DNA of 64,000 bases from Bacillota bacterium (lineage in GTDB: Bacteria; Bacillota; Clostridia; Oscillospirales; Ruminococcaceae), in assembly GCA_029572815.1 (NCBI GenBank), contig JAKPUQ010000209.1, positions 62,001-126,000 on the forward strand, given 5' to 3'. A program made the translations under genes and the position numbers. This document shows, piece after piece, positions 33,987-42,907 of this stretch (its first letter is position 1; every line of letters starts with the position of its first letter). Under the pieces are notes generated by a model. It was given only the letters and a program-made list of their open reading frames with translations. It made no database searches and was not told the origin of the DNA.

Positions 33987-35425
33987 TTTTTCTCCAAATT
34001 GCTTATTTTGAACCAGAATGTAGAGCCCTTACCGAGAGTACTGCGCACACCGTAATCGTAATTGTGCATTTTCAGCACAGCCTTGACGATAGAAAGTCCC
34101 AGACCTGTGCCCACTACCTCTCGTTTATGGTTCTCCGAGCGATAATACTTATCGAAGATGAGCTTTATCTTGTCCTCCTCGATACCGTCGCCCGTATCCT
34201 CTACCTCAACAAGAACGCCGTCCTCGGTATTTATCTGGCGGACAAACACCTGCTTGTCCTTGCCCGTGTAGTTTATAGCATTATTGATGAGGTTATAGAT
34301 GACCTGTTCTATCTTGACCACATCGCAGTAAACTGTTCTTTCCTCATCGGGGGTGAAATGTATCTGATAGCCGTTTTTCTCGGAAAGCCCCTTGAAGCGG
34401 TCCATTATCTCGCTCAGCTTTGCACTGATGTCAAATTCCGTAGGATTGAGCTTCTGCTTGCCGCTCTCCAACTTAGAGAGGTCCAGCATATCGTTTACCA
34501 GGAGCGCCAGACGGTCGGTCTCACTGATTATAATTTCAAGGTGCTCATTGCGCTTTACGGGGTTATCTCCCGAAAGGTCACGTATCATTTCCGCATAAGC
34601 TTTCAGCATGGTCAGCGGAGTTCTCAGGTCGTGGGACACATTTGCGATAAGGTCTCTCTGCATGGTATCCACCTTAGAGAGCTCATTTTCCGCATAGATA
34701 AGAGCGTCCGCAAGCTGCTTTGCCTCCAGGTAGCCCCTTCCGTCGAACTTGGTATTGAAGTCGCCCTTAGCCAGCTGTTCTGCCGACTTGGTTATCCTGT
34801 CGATAGGCATAGCGATACGCCTTGCCAGGTAAAGCGACAGTATAAACGAGAAAAGAATGAGAATGAGAGTGATTATCATGAGCTGATGCTTGATGATATC
34901 AACAGTAGCTCCCACAGGCACGAGGACAGAGTTTATGAGCAGATAGCCGTCGGTCTCGCCTCCTGTCTCAAGTCTGCACCCGTAAATGAGCATATCATAG
35001 CCGCTTCTGGGGTTGCGGTCCTTGAATCTGACCACACCATCCTCTGAAGCATCGATCATCTGACACAGCGAGATATTCTCATTCCCCCTGTCATGGATAA
35101 TGCAGTCACCGATGACGTGCTTTTTCTTGACAGGACGGCAGTACTTATCCAGCACCAGAACACATATATCGTTATTCAGAGCGGTCTCATTGACAGTGTC
35201 ATAGAAATCTGCCTTGCTGTCATTGGTGTACGAATCGGCGATAACTTCCATACTTTTCGCCGCAGAGCGTATCCTCATGCTCTCATAAAGCTTTTCCAGT
35301 GAAAAGATCTGGAATATCCACAGCAGAGCGAAAACGATGATAGTGAACAGCATGAAATAAATGCACACCGTAGCCCTCAGCGGCACCCTGCTGGGTAAAT
35401 GCCTGAAATGCTTAATCCGCTTCAA
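33983..35425 (-). CDS. Sensor histidine kinase
   Basis: A 480-residue membrane kinase. One membrane helix lies at about residues 18-41, an extracytoplasmic sensor at 42-178, a second helix at 180-204, then a HAMP linker. The phospho-His is His 265 in N-V-S-H-D-L-R-T-P-L. The ATPase domain has N-L-I-N-N-A-I-N-Y, D-T-G-D-G-I and G-T-G-L-G-L-S-I. It overlaps the response regulator gene by 14 bases and is its evident partner. The signal is unknown. Confidence 0.93.
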   Translation of the reverse strand: MKRIKHFRHLPSRVPLRATVCIYFMLFTIIVFALLWIFQIFSLEKLYESMRIRSAAKSMEVIADSYTNDSKADFYDTVNETALNNDICVLVLDKYCRPVKKKHVIGDCIIHDRGNENISLCQMIDASEDGVVRFKDRNPRSGYDMLIYGCRLETGGETDGYLLINSVLVPVGATVDIIKHQLMIITLILILFSFILSLYLARRIAMPIDRITKSAEQLAKGDFNTKFDGRGYLEAKQLADALIYAENELSKVDTMQRDLIANVSHDLRTPLTMLKAYAEMIRDLSGDNPVKRNEHLEIIISETDRLALLVNDMLDLSKLESGKQKLNPTEFDISAKLSEIMDRFKGLSEKNGYQIHFTPDEERTVYCDVVKIEQVIYNLINNAINYTGKDKQVFVRQINTEDGVLVEVEDTGDGIEEDKIKLIFDKYYRSENHKREVVGTGLGLSIVKAVLKMHNYDYGVRSTLGKGSTFWFKISNLEKK

Positions 35426-36089
35426 ACTTATACCCCATTCCTCTCAGCGTAACGATGAACTTGCGGTATTCTCCGAGACTGTTTCTGAGCATTTTTATAT
35501 GAGTATCAACAGTTCTGTCATCGCCGAAGAAGTCATAGCCCCACACCTCTTCAAGGAGCTTGTCTCTTGAGAGGGCGATGTTCTTGTTCTTTACCAGATA
35601 GAAGAGGAGGTCATACTCCTTGGGAGTCATGGAAGCCTTCTCACCGTTGACATATACCTCACGTCCTGCGATGTCCACCTCAAGGCCTTCAAAGGAGAAT
35701 TTCTCCTGAGCAGCAGGTGCAGCAGGAGCGGCATTGCGCTTCATGACCACCTTTGCTCTTGCCATTAGCTCCTTGGGAGAGAAGGGCTTTACCACATAAT
35801 CGTCAACACCTATCTCAAAGCCGAAGAGCTTGTCATACTCCTCACCTCTTGCAGAGAGCATGATAACCGGGATGTTCTTTGTCTTATGTATCTCCTTGCA
35901 GGCAGAATAGCCGTCAAGTCTGGGCATCATGATATCCATGATGATAAGGTCATAATCATTTTCATGGCAGAGATTAACAGCCTCCATGCCGTTTTCAGCC
36001 TCTGTAACCTCATAGCCCTCGAATTCTGCATATTCGCGGACGACCTTTCTGATATTTATTTCGTCATCAACAACCAGGATATGTGTCAT
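35412..36089 (-). CDS. OmpR/PhoB-type response regulator
   Basis: A 225-residue regulator with a receiver domain (V-V-D-D-E at 6-10, phospho-Asp 52 in I-I-M-D-I-M-M-P, Lys in V-V-K-P-F-S) and a C-terminal winged helix ending in the T-L-R-G-M-G-Y-K-F motif. The ATG at 36089 follows GGAGG by eight bases. First gene of a regulator/kinase/HAD operon. Two overlapping TATAAT hexamers lie upstream near 36164-36177, but no convincing -35. Confidence 0.95.
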   Translation of the reverse strand: MTHILVVDDEINIRKVVREYAEFEGYEVTEAENGMEAVNLCHENDYDLIIMDIMMPRLDGYSACKEIHKTKNIPVIMLSARGEEYDKLFGFEIGVDDYVVKPFSPKELMARAKVVMKRNAAPAAPAAQEKFSFEGLEVDIAGREVYVNGEKASMTPKEYDLLFYLVKNKNIALSRDKLLEEVWGYDFFGDDRTVDTHIKMLRNSLGEYRKFIVTLRGMGYKFEAD

Positions 36090-36261
36090 AGTACTTACCT
36101 CCGTTTTATTAGGCATTATAAACATACATTAAAAGAGCATTCTGTCACCCATACTCCGTTTATATTATAACATTATATCAGGCAAAAGTGTATATTACGT
36201 GAAATTTTCTTGTAATTTTCCGTCAATTTTATCAAATTTGTTAGCTGTCTTGAATTTCCGA

Positions 36262-36290
36262 TTGACATTTTAGGTTATTTTTGCTATAAT
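36262..36290 (+). promoter_or_regulatory. Perfect consensus promoter of the GGDEF/EAL gene
   Basis: TTGACA (36262-36267), 17 bases, TATAAT (36285-36290), about 37 bases before the GTG start. Confidence 0.9.
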
Positions 36291-36327
36291 GTATTTGAAT
36301 ATTTGTGTATGAAGGGAGGCGGTTTCT

Positions 36328-38580
36328 GTGAAAAAGAGGTCCGGCTTGAAAAGACACTTCAATCCCCTTGCAGCTGCGCTCATCATAGTAGCCGCAAGCT
36401 CGCTGGTCATAGGATACTGCATCATGAGACCGCAGTACGCAACGGAAACGCTTATCATATATTTATGCACCATTGTATGTGCCACGCTGATACTCGCCCT
36501 CTCTACCTATATATATAAGAGCAAGAGGACGTCAATAGACGAGAAGGACATCACCAAGATAATCGAGGATCTCAACACCGAGATGATAATATGGTCCGAC
36601 AACTTCTCCTATGTGTTCATAAACAAAAAGCTACGCGACCTGCTGGGCATAACCGCAGACCGCTCCGATAAAAAAGAGGCGGTCTGGACCGCATTCGGCA
36701 TAAACACCCCCGACGAGTCTGCGCTGATGAAGATAGCGGGCAGCAACTCATACGAGTCAAGCTTCCGCAATCCCCAGGGCACACTGGTCTCCATCGCCTG
36801 GAGCACATCCCCCGTCAAGAAGTACCGCAAGCAGTCGGTATACCTGAGCACAGGCTTCAACCTCACCGAGCTGAAAAAGATGAGAGTGAACCTTGCCAGT
36901 GCCAACGACTTCTTCCACTCCTCCATGGAGCTTGCTGAGATCGGACTAATCATGAGCACCGACAGGAAGATATTCCGCGCCTCACCCGAGCTGGTGCGTA
37001 TGCTGGGGCTCAAGACAGGCACCATAAACATCAACGAGTTCCGCTCGCTGGTGCACCCCAATGACAGGATACAGTTTGACGGAGCGGTCCGCAGCGGCGA
37101 CCTCTCCGAGATAAAGAACATTGAGATAAGGCTCCGCAGTGCCGACGGCTCATACCGCTGGTACTCATACCGTTTCAAATCCATCGCAGGCACAGGCAAC
37201 ACCCTGCCCCTGTTCGGAGGAGCAGTCATCGACGTAACACAGGAGCACGAGAAGGACGTCCTTATCGAGCGTCTGGCGTATATCGACGAGGTCACCGACA
37301 TTGCCAACCGCAACAAGCTGGTGGGCACAGGCCAGGAGATCTACGACTCATGCAAGGTTCTGGGCTACTCCTTCTGGATGATAGTCCTTGACATCGACCG
37401 CTTCCACATCATCAACGATACGATCGGCTACAGCAACGGAAATTTTGTGCTGAAGAACTTCGCACATATCCTCTATAAATTTGTCACCCCCGGCGGACTT
37501 GCAGCAAGAATAAGCGGCGACAATTTCGCCCTCCTTCTGAGAGACTACGGTGATGACGAGATGCCCACAAGAACGGTAAAATCCATACAGGACGAATTCT
37601 CCAAGCTTTCAGTGGAGGAGCTCGCCTGCATCAGCCTTACCTGCTCTGCGGGCTACTCAAAAATGCCTGAGGACGGCAGCTCCTTCCTTGACGTAATGGA
37701 GCACGCAGAGTTCGCTCTGAAGTCCAGCGACGGCACCGGCAGCATATGCGGCTATGAGCCCAGTATGCATGACTCCATCATCGGCAACACCGAGCTTGAG
37801 AAGTCCCTGGCACTCGCCATCGACAACAACGAGCTCCAGCTGTTCTACCAGCCCAAGATAGACCTTGCAACAGGCAGACTCATGGGCGTTGAAGCGCTTA
37901 TCCGCTGGATAAAGCCCGACGGTACAATAGTCAAGCCCGATGACTTCGTGCCCATCGCCGAGAGCTCACATCTCATCGGACGAATAAGCGAATTCGTACT
38001 CAACGAAGGCTGCCGCCAGAACAAGCTCTGGCAGAAAATGGGCTATCCCAGCATAGTTATGTCAATAAACTTCGCCTCCTCAGACTTCTATCAGACAGAC
38101 CTGAAGGACAAGGTGTTCGAGGCACTGGCAAGATCGGGACTGGACCCTCAGTGGCTTGAGGTAGAGCTCACCGAGACCCTTGCTCTCAGCGACATAGACT
38201 TTGCGGTGGATCAGATGAACAAGCTCCGCGACCTTGGCGTCAAGCTGGCGATGGACGACTTCGGAACAGGATACTCCTCACTGAGCTATCTCCAGATACT
38301 CCCCATCACCCTGCTCAAGCTGGACCGCTCCTTCATCACCGACATTGAGCATGATAACATCGCCTATGAGATAGTTTCGGCAGTTATCAGAATTGCCAAG
38401 TCCAAGAAGATAGAGACCATCGCAGAGGGCATCGAGAACAACGTCCAGGAGTCCATACTCCGAATGGCGGGCTGTGACTACGCTCAGGGCTACCTCTACG
38501 GAAAGCCCATGCCGCCCGAGAAGATACAGGAATACTTCGACATGGACGAAAAAAGGGAGTTCAATCCCAGAAAAAGATAA
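36328..38580 (+). CDS. Membrane PAS/degenerate-GGDEF/EAL cyclic-di-GMP phosphodiesterase
   Basis: A 750-residue protein starting at GTG after GGGAGG. It has two membrane helices (about 12-29 and 40-60), PAS-like sensor regions (about 75-310), a GGDEF domain whose signature reads S-G-D-N-F (about 395), and an EAL domain with E-A-L (about 522), E-L-T-E-T, D-D-F-G-T-G-Y-S and A-E-G-I-E. The cyclase site is broken but the phosphodiesterase residues are present, so it should degrade c-di-GMP, perhaps with GTP sensed by the GGDEF remnant. It is transcribed alone, divergent from the two-component operon. Confidence 0.88.
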   Translation: MKKRSGLKRHFNPLAAALIIVAASSLVIGYCIMRPQYATETLIIYLCTIVCATLILALSTYIYKSKRTSIDEKDITKIIEDLNTEMIIWSDNFSYVFINKKLRDLLGITADRSDKKEAVWTAFGINTPDESALMKIAGSNSYESSFRNPQGTLVSIAWSTSPVKKYRKQSVYLSTGFNLTELKKMRVNLASANDFFHSSMELAEIGLIMSTDRKIFRASPELVRMLGLKTGTININEFRSLVHPNDRIQFDGAVRSGDLSEIKNIEIRLRSADGSYRWYSYRFKSIAGTGNTLPLFGGAVIDVTQEHEKDVLIERLAYIDEVTDIANRNKLVGTGQEIYDSCKVLGYSFWMIVLDIDRFHIINDTIGYSNGNFVLKNFAHILYKFVTPGGLAARISGDNFALLLRDYGDDEMPTRTVKSIQDEFSKLSVEELACISLTCSAGYSKMPEDGSSFLDVMEHAEFALKSSDGTGSICGYEPSMHDSIIGNTELEKSLALAIDNNELQLFYQPKIDLATGRLMGVEALIRWIKPDGTIVKPDDFVPIAESSHLIGRISEFVLNEGCRQNKLWQKMGYPSIVMSINFASSDFYQTDLKDKVFEALARSGLDPQWLEVELTETLALSDIDFAVDQMNKLRDLGVKLAMDDFGTGYSSLSYLQILPITLLKLDRSFITDIEHDNIAYEIVSAVIRIAKSKKIETIAEGIENNVQESILRMAGCDYAQGYLYGKPMPPEKIQEYFDMDEKREFNPRKR

Positions 38581-38625
38581 GTTCACTGTGAACTTCACAA
38601 CATAAAGCAAACGGAGGTCATAAAC

Positions 38626-39708
38626 ATGAAAAGAAGAATAGGAATCCTCACAAGCGGCGGCGACTGCCCGGGACTCAACGCGACCATAAGAGGTGTGGCA
38701 AAGGCTTGCTACGAGCGTTTCGACGAGGACAATGTAGAGATAGTAGGAATTTCCAACGGCTACTACGGACTTATCAACAATCTCTGCAAGGATATGTCTC
38801 CCTCCTCCTTCTCGGGTATCCTGACCCAGGGCGGAACTATCTTCGGCACCAAGCGTCAGCCCTTCAAGATGATGCAGGTCATCGGCGAGGACAACATCGA
38901 CAAGGTCAAGAATATGAAGGAGACCTACAAGAAGCAGAAGCTGGACTGCCTGCTGACCCTCGGCGGAAACGGCACCCACAAGACCTCCAAGCTGCTGTCT
39001 GATGAGGGACTCAACGTAATAGGACTCCCCAAGACCATCGACAACGACATTTACGGTACGGACGTTACCTTCGGCTTCCACACCGCAGTTGACATAGCAA
39101 CCGACGTACTCGACCGTCTCCATACCACAGCCGCAAGCCACTCGCGAGTTCTTCTCTGCGAGATAATGGGCAACAAAGCTGGCTGGCTGACCCTCAACGC
39201 AGGAATAGCAGGCGGAGCTGATGTTATCATCATTCCCGAGATCCCCTATGACATCGACAAGATCTGCGACGCAGTAATGGCAAGAAGTGCCAGCGGCAAG
39301 ACCTTCTCAATAGTTGCCGTAGCAGAGGGAGCTTTTGACATCAACGAGGCGAAGATGAAGAAGAAGGAGCGTGCAAAGAAGCGCGCCGAGGCAGGAATAC
39401 TCACCGCCACAAGCCGCATTGCCGCCCAGATACAGTCCAACACAGGACTTGAAGCAAGAGTCTGCGTACCCGGACATATGCTGAGAGGCGGAGCCCCCAG
39501 TGCTTATGACCGTGTGCTCTCCACCCAGTTCGGAGTTCATGCCGCATATCTCATTGCCAAGGAGCGCTACGGCAGAACAGTAGCCAAGATCGGCAACAAG
39601 ATAACCTCAAACAAGCTTGAGGACATAGCAGGAAAGACCAAATTCGTTGACACCGAGAACCACCTGGTTATCGCAGCCCGCGATATCGGAGTATCCTTCG
39701 GCGACTGA
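38626..39708 (+). CDS. 6-phosphofructokinase
   Basis: Glycolytic kinase of 360 residues. The start is G-I-L-T-S-G-G-D-C-P-G-L-N-A. The phosphodonor loop is G-G-N-G-T-H, Asn in place of the usual Asp (E. coli position 103) with Gly at position 104. The catalytic loop is P-K-T-I-D-N-D, with Lys where E. coli has Gly (position 124). Gly 104 with Lys 124 is the pattern of ATP-using group III enzymes rather than PPi-PFKs (Asp 104). M-G-N-K-A-G-W and M-L-R-G-G-A-P-S-A-Y-D-R are also present. The Asn change is the only oddity and may be a subfamily feature. Confidence 0.9.
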   Translation: MKRRIGILTSGGDCPGLNATIRGVAKACYERFDEDNVEIVGISNGYYGLINNLCKDMSPSSFSGILTQGGTIFGTKRQPFKMMQVIGEDNIDKVKNMKETYKKQKLDCLLTLGGNGTHKTSKLLSDEGLNVIGLPKTIDNDIYGTDVTFGFHTAVDIATDVLDRLHTTAASHSRVLLCEIMGNKAGWLTLNAGIAGGADVIIIPEIPYDIDKICDAVMARSASGKTFSIVAVAEGAFDINEAKMKKKERAKKRAEAGILTATSRIAAQIQSNTGLEARVCVPGHMLRGGAPSAYDRVLSTQFGVHAAYLIAKERYGRTVAKIGNKITSNKLEDIAGKTKFVDTENHLVIAARDIGVSFGD

Positions 39709-39713
39709 TACAC

Positions 39714-39740
39714 CGCCCCGAGGCAGAACGCTTCGGGGCG
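39714..39740 (+). terminator. Intrinsic terminator of the phosphofructokinase gene
   Basis: An 8-bp stem CGCCCCGA (39714-39721) with TCGGGGCG (39733-39740), followed by TTATTATTT. Confidence 0.8.
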
Positions 39741-39749
39741 TTATTATTT

Positions 39750-39795
39750 AACACATAGTTCATAGTGATTAGTGTATAGTGCTTAGTAATCAGCG
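39750..39795 (+). repeat. Short interspersed repeat (TTAGTGTATAGTGCTTAG type)
   Basis: CATAGTTCATAGTGATTAGT-like units followed by GTATAGTGCTTAG. The same unit occurs near 22780-22807. The rest of the 39741-40068 gap holds AT-rich sequence and the promoter of the hexomutase gene. Confidence 0.55.
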
Positions 39796-40009
39796 CCGCC
39801 ATCGTAAGCGGCTCCAGACGAACAATGCCCTCATTCCCCGCAAAAAGGGTAAAAAAGCAGACACGCACCGTATACCCAAAGTAATATATACATTTCATAA
39901 TACGATTATAAAAAATGATATGTCACTTGCAAAACGCCAGTTTATCGCCCCTCAGCTCAAATTGTGAACTTGTTAAATTATAAAATTTTTATCATTTTAA
40001 AAAAAGCTA

Positions 40010-40038
40010 TTCCCAAAACCTCCCAAATGTGCTATAAT
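40010..40038 (+). promoter_or_regulatory. Extended -10 promoter of the phosphohexomutase gene
   Basis: TTCCCA (40010-40015, weak), 17 bases, TGC-TATAAT (40033-40038). Confidence 0.65.
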
Positions 40039-40068
40039 AACTATATATCTGTTCAGGAGGTATTATTA

Positions 40069-41784
40069 ATGTCAGAAATGGAACTTTATGACCTTTGGTG
40101 CAAGAACGCCAAGGAGGATCCCGACCTTAAAGCTGAGCTCGAAGAGATCAGGGGCGACAGCGAAGCTATAAACGATAGATTCTACCGCGATCTTGAATTC
40201 GGTACAGGCGGACTGAGAGGCGTTATCGGCGCAGGAACCAACCGCATGAACATATACACCGTAAGACGCGCAACACAGGGCTTTGCAGACTACCTCAACC
40301 AGGAGTATGACAACCCCAGCGTAGCGATCTCCTACGACAGCCGCATCAAGAGCGACGTTTTCTCAAAGGCTGCCGCAGAGGTACTTGCAGCAAACGGAAT
40401 AAAGGTACATATATATACAGAACTGATGCCTACCCCCTGCCTTTCATGGGCAGTACGCGCACTTAAGTGCCAGGGCGGAATCATGGTAACAGCCAGCCAC
40501 AACCCCGCAAAGTACAACGGATACAAGGTATACGGCGAGGACGGCTGCCAGATCACACTCAGGGGTGCAGAGATAATCCTTGACAAGATCAATTCACTTG
40601 ACGTATTCACAGGCGTAAAGACTTCCGACTTCAACGAAGAGTTAGCCAAGGGCAACATCAAATACATCGGAGAAGACATCATCGAGGACTTCTACAAGCG
40701 CGTACTTGCAGAGGGCATCAACACAGACCTCTGTCCCACAAGCGGACTCAAGGTGGTCTACACTCCCCTCAACGGAACAGGAAACAAGCCTGTCCGCGAG
40801 ATACTGAAGCGTATCGGCATCGCCGACGTAACAGTAGTAAAGGAACAGGAGAACCCCGACGGCAACTTCACCACCTGCCCTTACCCGAACCCAGAGATCC
40901 GTGAGGCTCTTCAGGTAGGACTGAGCTACTGCGACAAGGTAAAGCCCGATCTTCTTCTTGCAACAGACCCCGACTGTGACCGTGTAGGTATCGCAGTTCC
41001 TGACGGAAATGGCGGCTACGCACTGTTCTCAGGCAACGAGGTTGGTGCAATGCTTCTGGAGTACATCTGCGAGCAGCGTATAAAGAAGGGCACAATGCCA
41101 AAGAACCCCATTGCCGTAAAAACCATTGTAACAACAGACATCGTAAACCTCATTGGCAAGGAGTACGGTGTAGAGATAATCGACGTTCTCACAGGCTTCA
41201 AGTTCATAGGCGAGCAGATCGGCTTCCTTGAGGCAAAGGGCGAGGAGAACCGCTATATATTCGGCTTTGAGGAGAGCTACGGCTACCTCTCCGGCGGCTA
41301 TGTAAGAGACAAGGACGCAGTTGACGCATCAATGCTCATCTGCGAAATGGCAGCCTACTACCGCACACAGGGCATCACTCTTATGCAGGCAAGAGAGAAT
41401 ATGTACAAGAAGTACGGAATGTTCCTCCAGACCCTCTACAGCTTCCAGTTTGAGGGTGAGAGCGGCATGAAGCACATGGAGGAGATCATGACAGGTCTCC
41501 GCGAGAACCACCCCACTGCTATCGGCGGACTGAAGGTGGAGCGCTTCGAGGACTACAAGGCAGGCACCTCCAAGAACATCGCAACAGGCGAGGTCAAGGA
41601 GCTGACACTTCCCAAGTCCAACGTACTTGCATTCTATCTTGAGGGCGGCTGCAAGGCAATAGTTCGTCCCTCTGGTACAGAGCCCAAGATAAAGACATAT
41701 ATAACAGCCAAGGCACCCACAAGAGCAGAAGCCGAGGTCATCGAGCAGCAGATCTATGCCGACTTCACACAGAGCATGAAGTAA
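40069..41784 (+). CDS. Phosphoglucomutase/phosphomannomutase family enzyme
   Basis: Alpha-D-phosphohexomutase of 571 residues, interconverting hexose 1- and 6-phosphates. The phosphoserine loop is T-A-S-H-N-P-A-K-Y-N-G-Y, the metal loop D-P-D-C-D-R-V-G, the sugar loop G-F-E-E-S-Y-G-Y and the phosphate loop R-P-S-G-T-E-P-K. The start at 40069 follows AGGAGG; upstream in-frame codons overlap the promoter and are rejected. Length matches the eukaryotic/Firmicutes PGM2-like type. The exact substrate cannot be read from sequence. Confidence 0.93.
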   Translation: MSEMELYDLWCKNAKEDPDLKAELEEIRGDSEAINDRFYRDLEFGTGGLRGVIGAGTNRMNIYTVRRATQGFADYLNQEYDNPSVAISYDSRIKSDVFSKAAAEVLAANGIKVHIYTELMPTPCLSWAVRALKCQGGIMVTASHNPAKYNGYKVYGEDGCQITLRGAEIILDKINSLDVFTGVKTSDFNEELAKGNIKYIGEDIIEDFYKRVLAEGINTDLCPTSGLKVVYTPLNGTGNKPVREILKRIGIADVTVVKEQENPDGNFTTCPYPNPEIREALQVGLSYCDKVKPDLLLATDPDCDRVGIAVPDGNGGYALFSGNEVGAMLLEYICEQRIKKGTMPKNPIAVKTIVTTDIVNLIGKEYGVEIIDVLTGFKFIGEQIGFLEAKGEENRYIFGFEESYGYLSGGYVRDKDAVDASMLICEMAAYYRTQGITLMQARENMYKKYGMFLQTLYSFQFEGESGMKHMEEIMTGLRENHPTAIGGLKVERFEDYKAGTSKNIATGEVKELTLPKSNVLAFYLEGGCKAIVRPSGTEPKIKTYITAKAPTRAEAEVIEQQIYADFTQSMK

Positions 41785-41811
41785 GCTTCAATTCAATACA
41801 CTAAAATTAGG

Positions 41812-41839
41812 GGGGATGGACGAAAGTCTGTCCCCTTTT
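41812..41839 (+). terminator. Intrinsic terminator of the phosphohexomutase gene
   Basis: A 10-bp stem (41812-41821 with 41826-41835) closed by a GAAA tetraloop and followed by TTTT. Confidence 0.85.
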
Positions 41840-41879
41840 ATTGTTAAAAATAAATCCAAACATCTATGAAGGAGGAAGT

Positions 41880-41993
41880 ATGAGCGATATGCAGGAAACA
41901 ACAATGGTGATGATAAAGGCAATAATACAGATCATCAAGGACAGCAAGAACAAGGACGAAGCACTGAAGAAGATCGAGGCACTGCTGAAGTAA
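41880..41993 (+). CDS. Small 37-residue amphipathic protein
   Basis: An open frame too short for most gene callers, preceded by a strong AAGGAGG. The product is nearly all helix: a Met/Ile-rich first half (M-V-M-I-K-A-I-I-Q-I-I) followed by a charged half (K-D-S-K-N-K-D-E-A-L-K-K-I-E-A-L-L-K). No family is recognised. It lies between the hexomutase terminator and a split-barrel gene 34 bases downstream, so the two could be co-transcribed. The codon use resembles neighbouring genes. Confidence 0.6.
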   Translation: MSDMQETTMVMIKAIIQIIKDSKNKDEALKKIEALLK

Positions 41994-42027
41994 GAGTCCC
42001 CTGCTCAATGCGAGAAAGGAGAAGTCA

Positions 42028-42498
42028 ATGGAAATCCGCGAGATCAAGTCACTTATCGACCGTTCACTGTTCGCCTCCCTGGGCTACACCGACTCAGAGG
42101 GCAGGCAGAATATCCGCCGGGTGTTCTGCGTCTGGCACAAGGGGCTGGGACAGCACCTTATATCCACCAACACAAGCTCCTCCCACGTACAGGAGCTGCT
42201 TAAAAACGGCACATCCTGCCTGTACTTCTCCGATGACGAGACCTTTGAAGCGGTCTGCCTTTACGGAAAAGCCGAGGTGAGCCGCGAAAGAGCCCACAAG
42301 GAGCTTCTCTGGAACGAAGGCGACGAAAAGTACTACCCCAATGGCATAGACGATGAGGACTACTGCGTCATAGTCTTTGCAGCCGAAAGCGGCAGATACT
42401 ACCGTTTTGACGGCAAAGCCGATATTACCGCAGAAGTGCTGTCAGCCTACGATAAGGACGCTGAGTTCGAGAACGGCTACTCAAAGATCCACGGCTGA
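42028..42498 (+). CDS. Pyridoxamine 5'-phosphate oxidase family protein
   Basis: A 156-residue flavin-split-barrel protein: S-L-G-Y-T-D-S-E-G-R-Q-N-I-R-R-V-F near the start, then S-S-S-H-V-Q-E-L-L-K-N-G-T-S-C-L-Y-F and V-C-L-Y-G-K-A-E-V. These strands match FMN- or heme-binding relatives of PNPOx. The substrate is unknown. AAAGGAG precedes the ATG. Confidence 0.8.
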   Translation: MEIREIKSLIDRSLFASLGYTDSEGRQNIRRVFCVWHKGLGQHLISTNTSSSHVQELLKNGTSCLYFSDDETFEAVCLYGKAEVSRERAHKELLWNEGDEKYYPNGIDDEDYCVIVFAAESGRYYRFDGKADITAEVLSAYDKDAEFENGYSKIHG

Positions 42499-42537
42499 CC
42501 GTCTAAAGTTAAATCATAAAAATATATTCATGTCCCC

Positions 42538-42566
42538 TTGACACACACGGGACAGTGTGATATAAT
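42538..42566 (+). promoter_or_regulatory. Perfect consensus promoter of rpmE
   Basis: TTGACA (42538-42543), 17 bases, TATAAT (42561-42566). A leader of about 80 bases follows; no known L31-type regulatory structure was recognised. Confidence 0.9.
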
Positions 42567-42653
42567 TAATTACTGTAATGTATATTCGGCACTACTGTCT
42601 AAAGGAAATGATGGGCTGCACGATCTACAAATTATTGTAAAGAGGTGAAAATC

Positions 42654-42857
42654 GTGAAAGAGGGAATCCATCCTGAGTTCAAGAAGACCACAATTACCTG
42701 CCACTGCGGTAACGTGATCGAGACTATGTCTACAAAGGAAAACATCAAGGTTGAAATCTGCTCAAAGTGCCATCCTTTCTATACTGGTAAGCAGAAGCTT
42801 GTTGATACAGGCGGACGCGTTGACAGATTCAAGAAGCGTTTCAATATGGACAAATAA
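42654..42857 (+). CDS. rpmE: 50S ribosomal protein L31
   Basis: Large-subunit protein of 67 residues beginning M-K-E-G-I-H-P-E-F. Cysteines in C-H-C-G and [10 protein letters not shown] show the zinc-binding (C+) form. The start is GTG at 42654, seven bases after AGAGGTG; the GTG at 42645 lies in the ribosome site itself. Confidence 0.96.
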   Translation: MKEGIHPEFKKTTITCHCGNVIETMSTKENIKVEICSKCHPFYTGKQKLVDTGGRVDRFKKRFNMDK

Positions 42858-42865
42858 GTCACAAG

Positions 42866-42888
42866 GCCCCGTCAATGACGGGGCTTTT
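42866..42888 (+). terminator. Intrinsic terminator of rpmE
   Basis: GCCCCGTC-aat-GACGGGGC (42866-42884) followed by TTTT. Confidence 0.88.
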
Positions 42889-42907
42889 CGTACATAGGTA
42901 AGTATTT

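Noticed and set aside
34064-35047. 327-residue frame opposite the histidine kinase
   Set aside because: Antisense shadow with no recognisable domain; the kinase motifs are all intact on the other strand.
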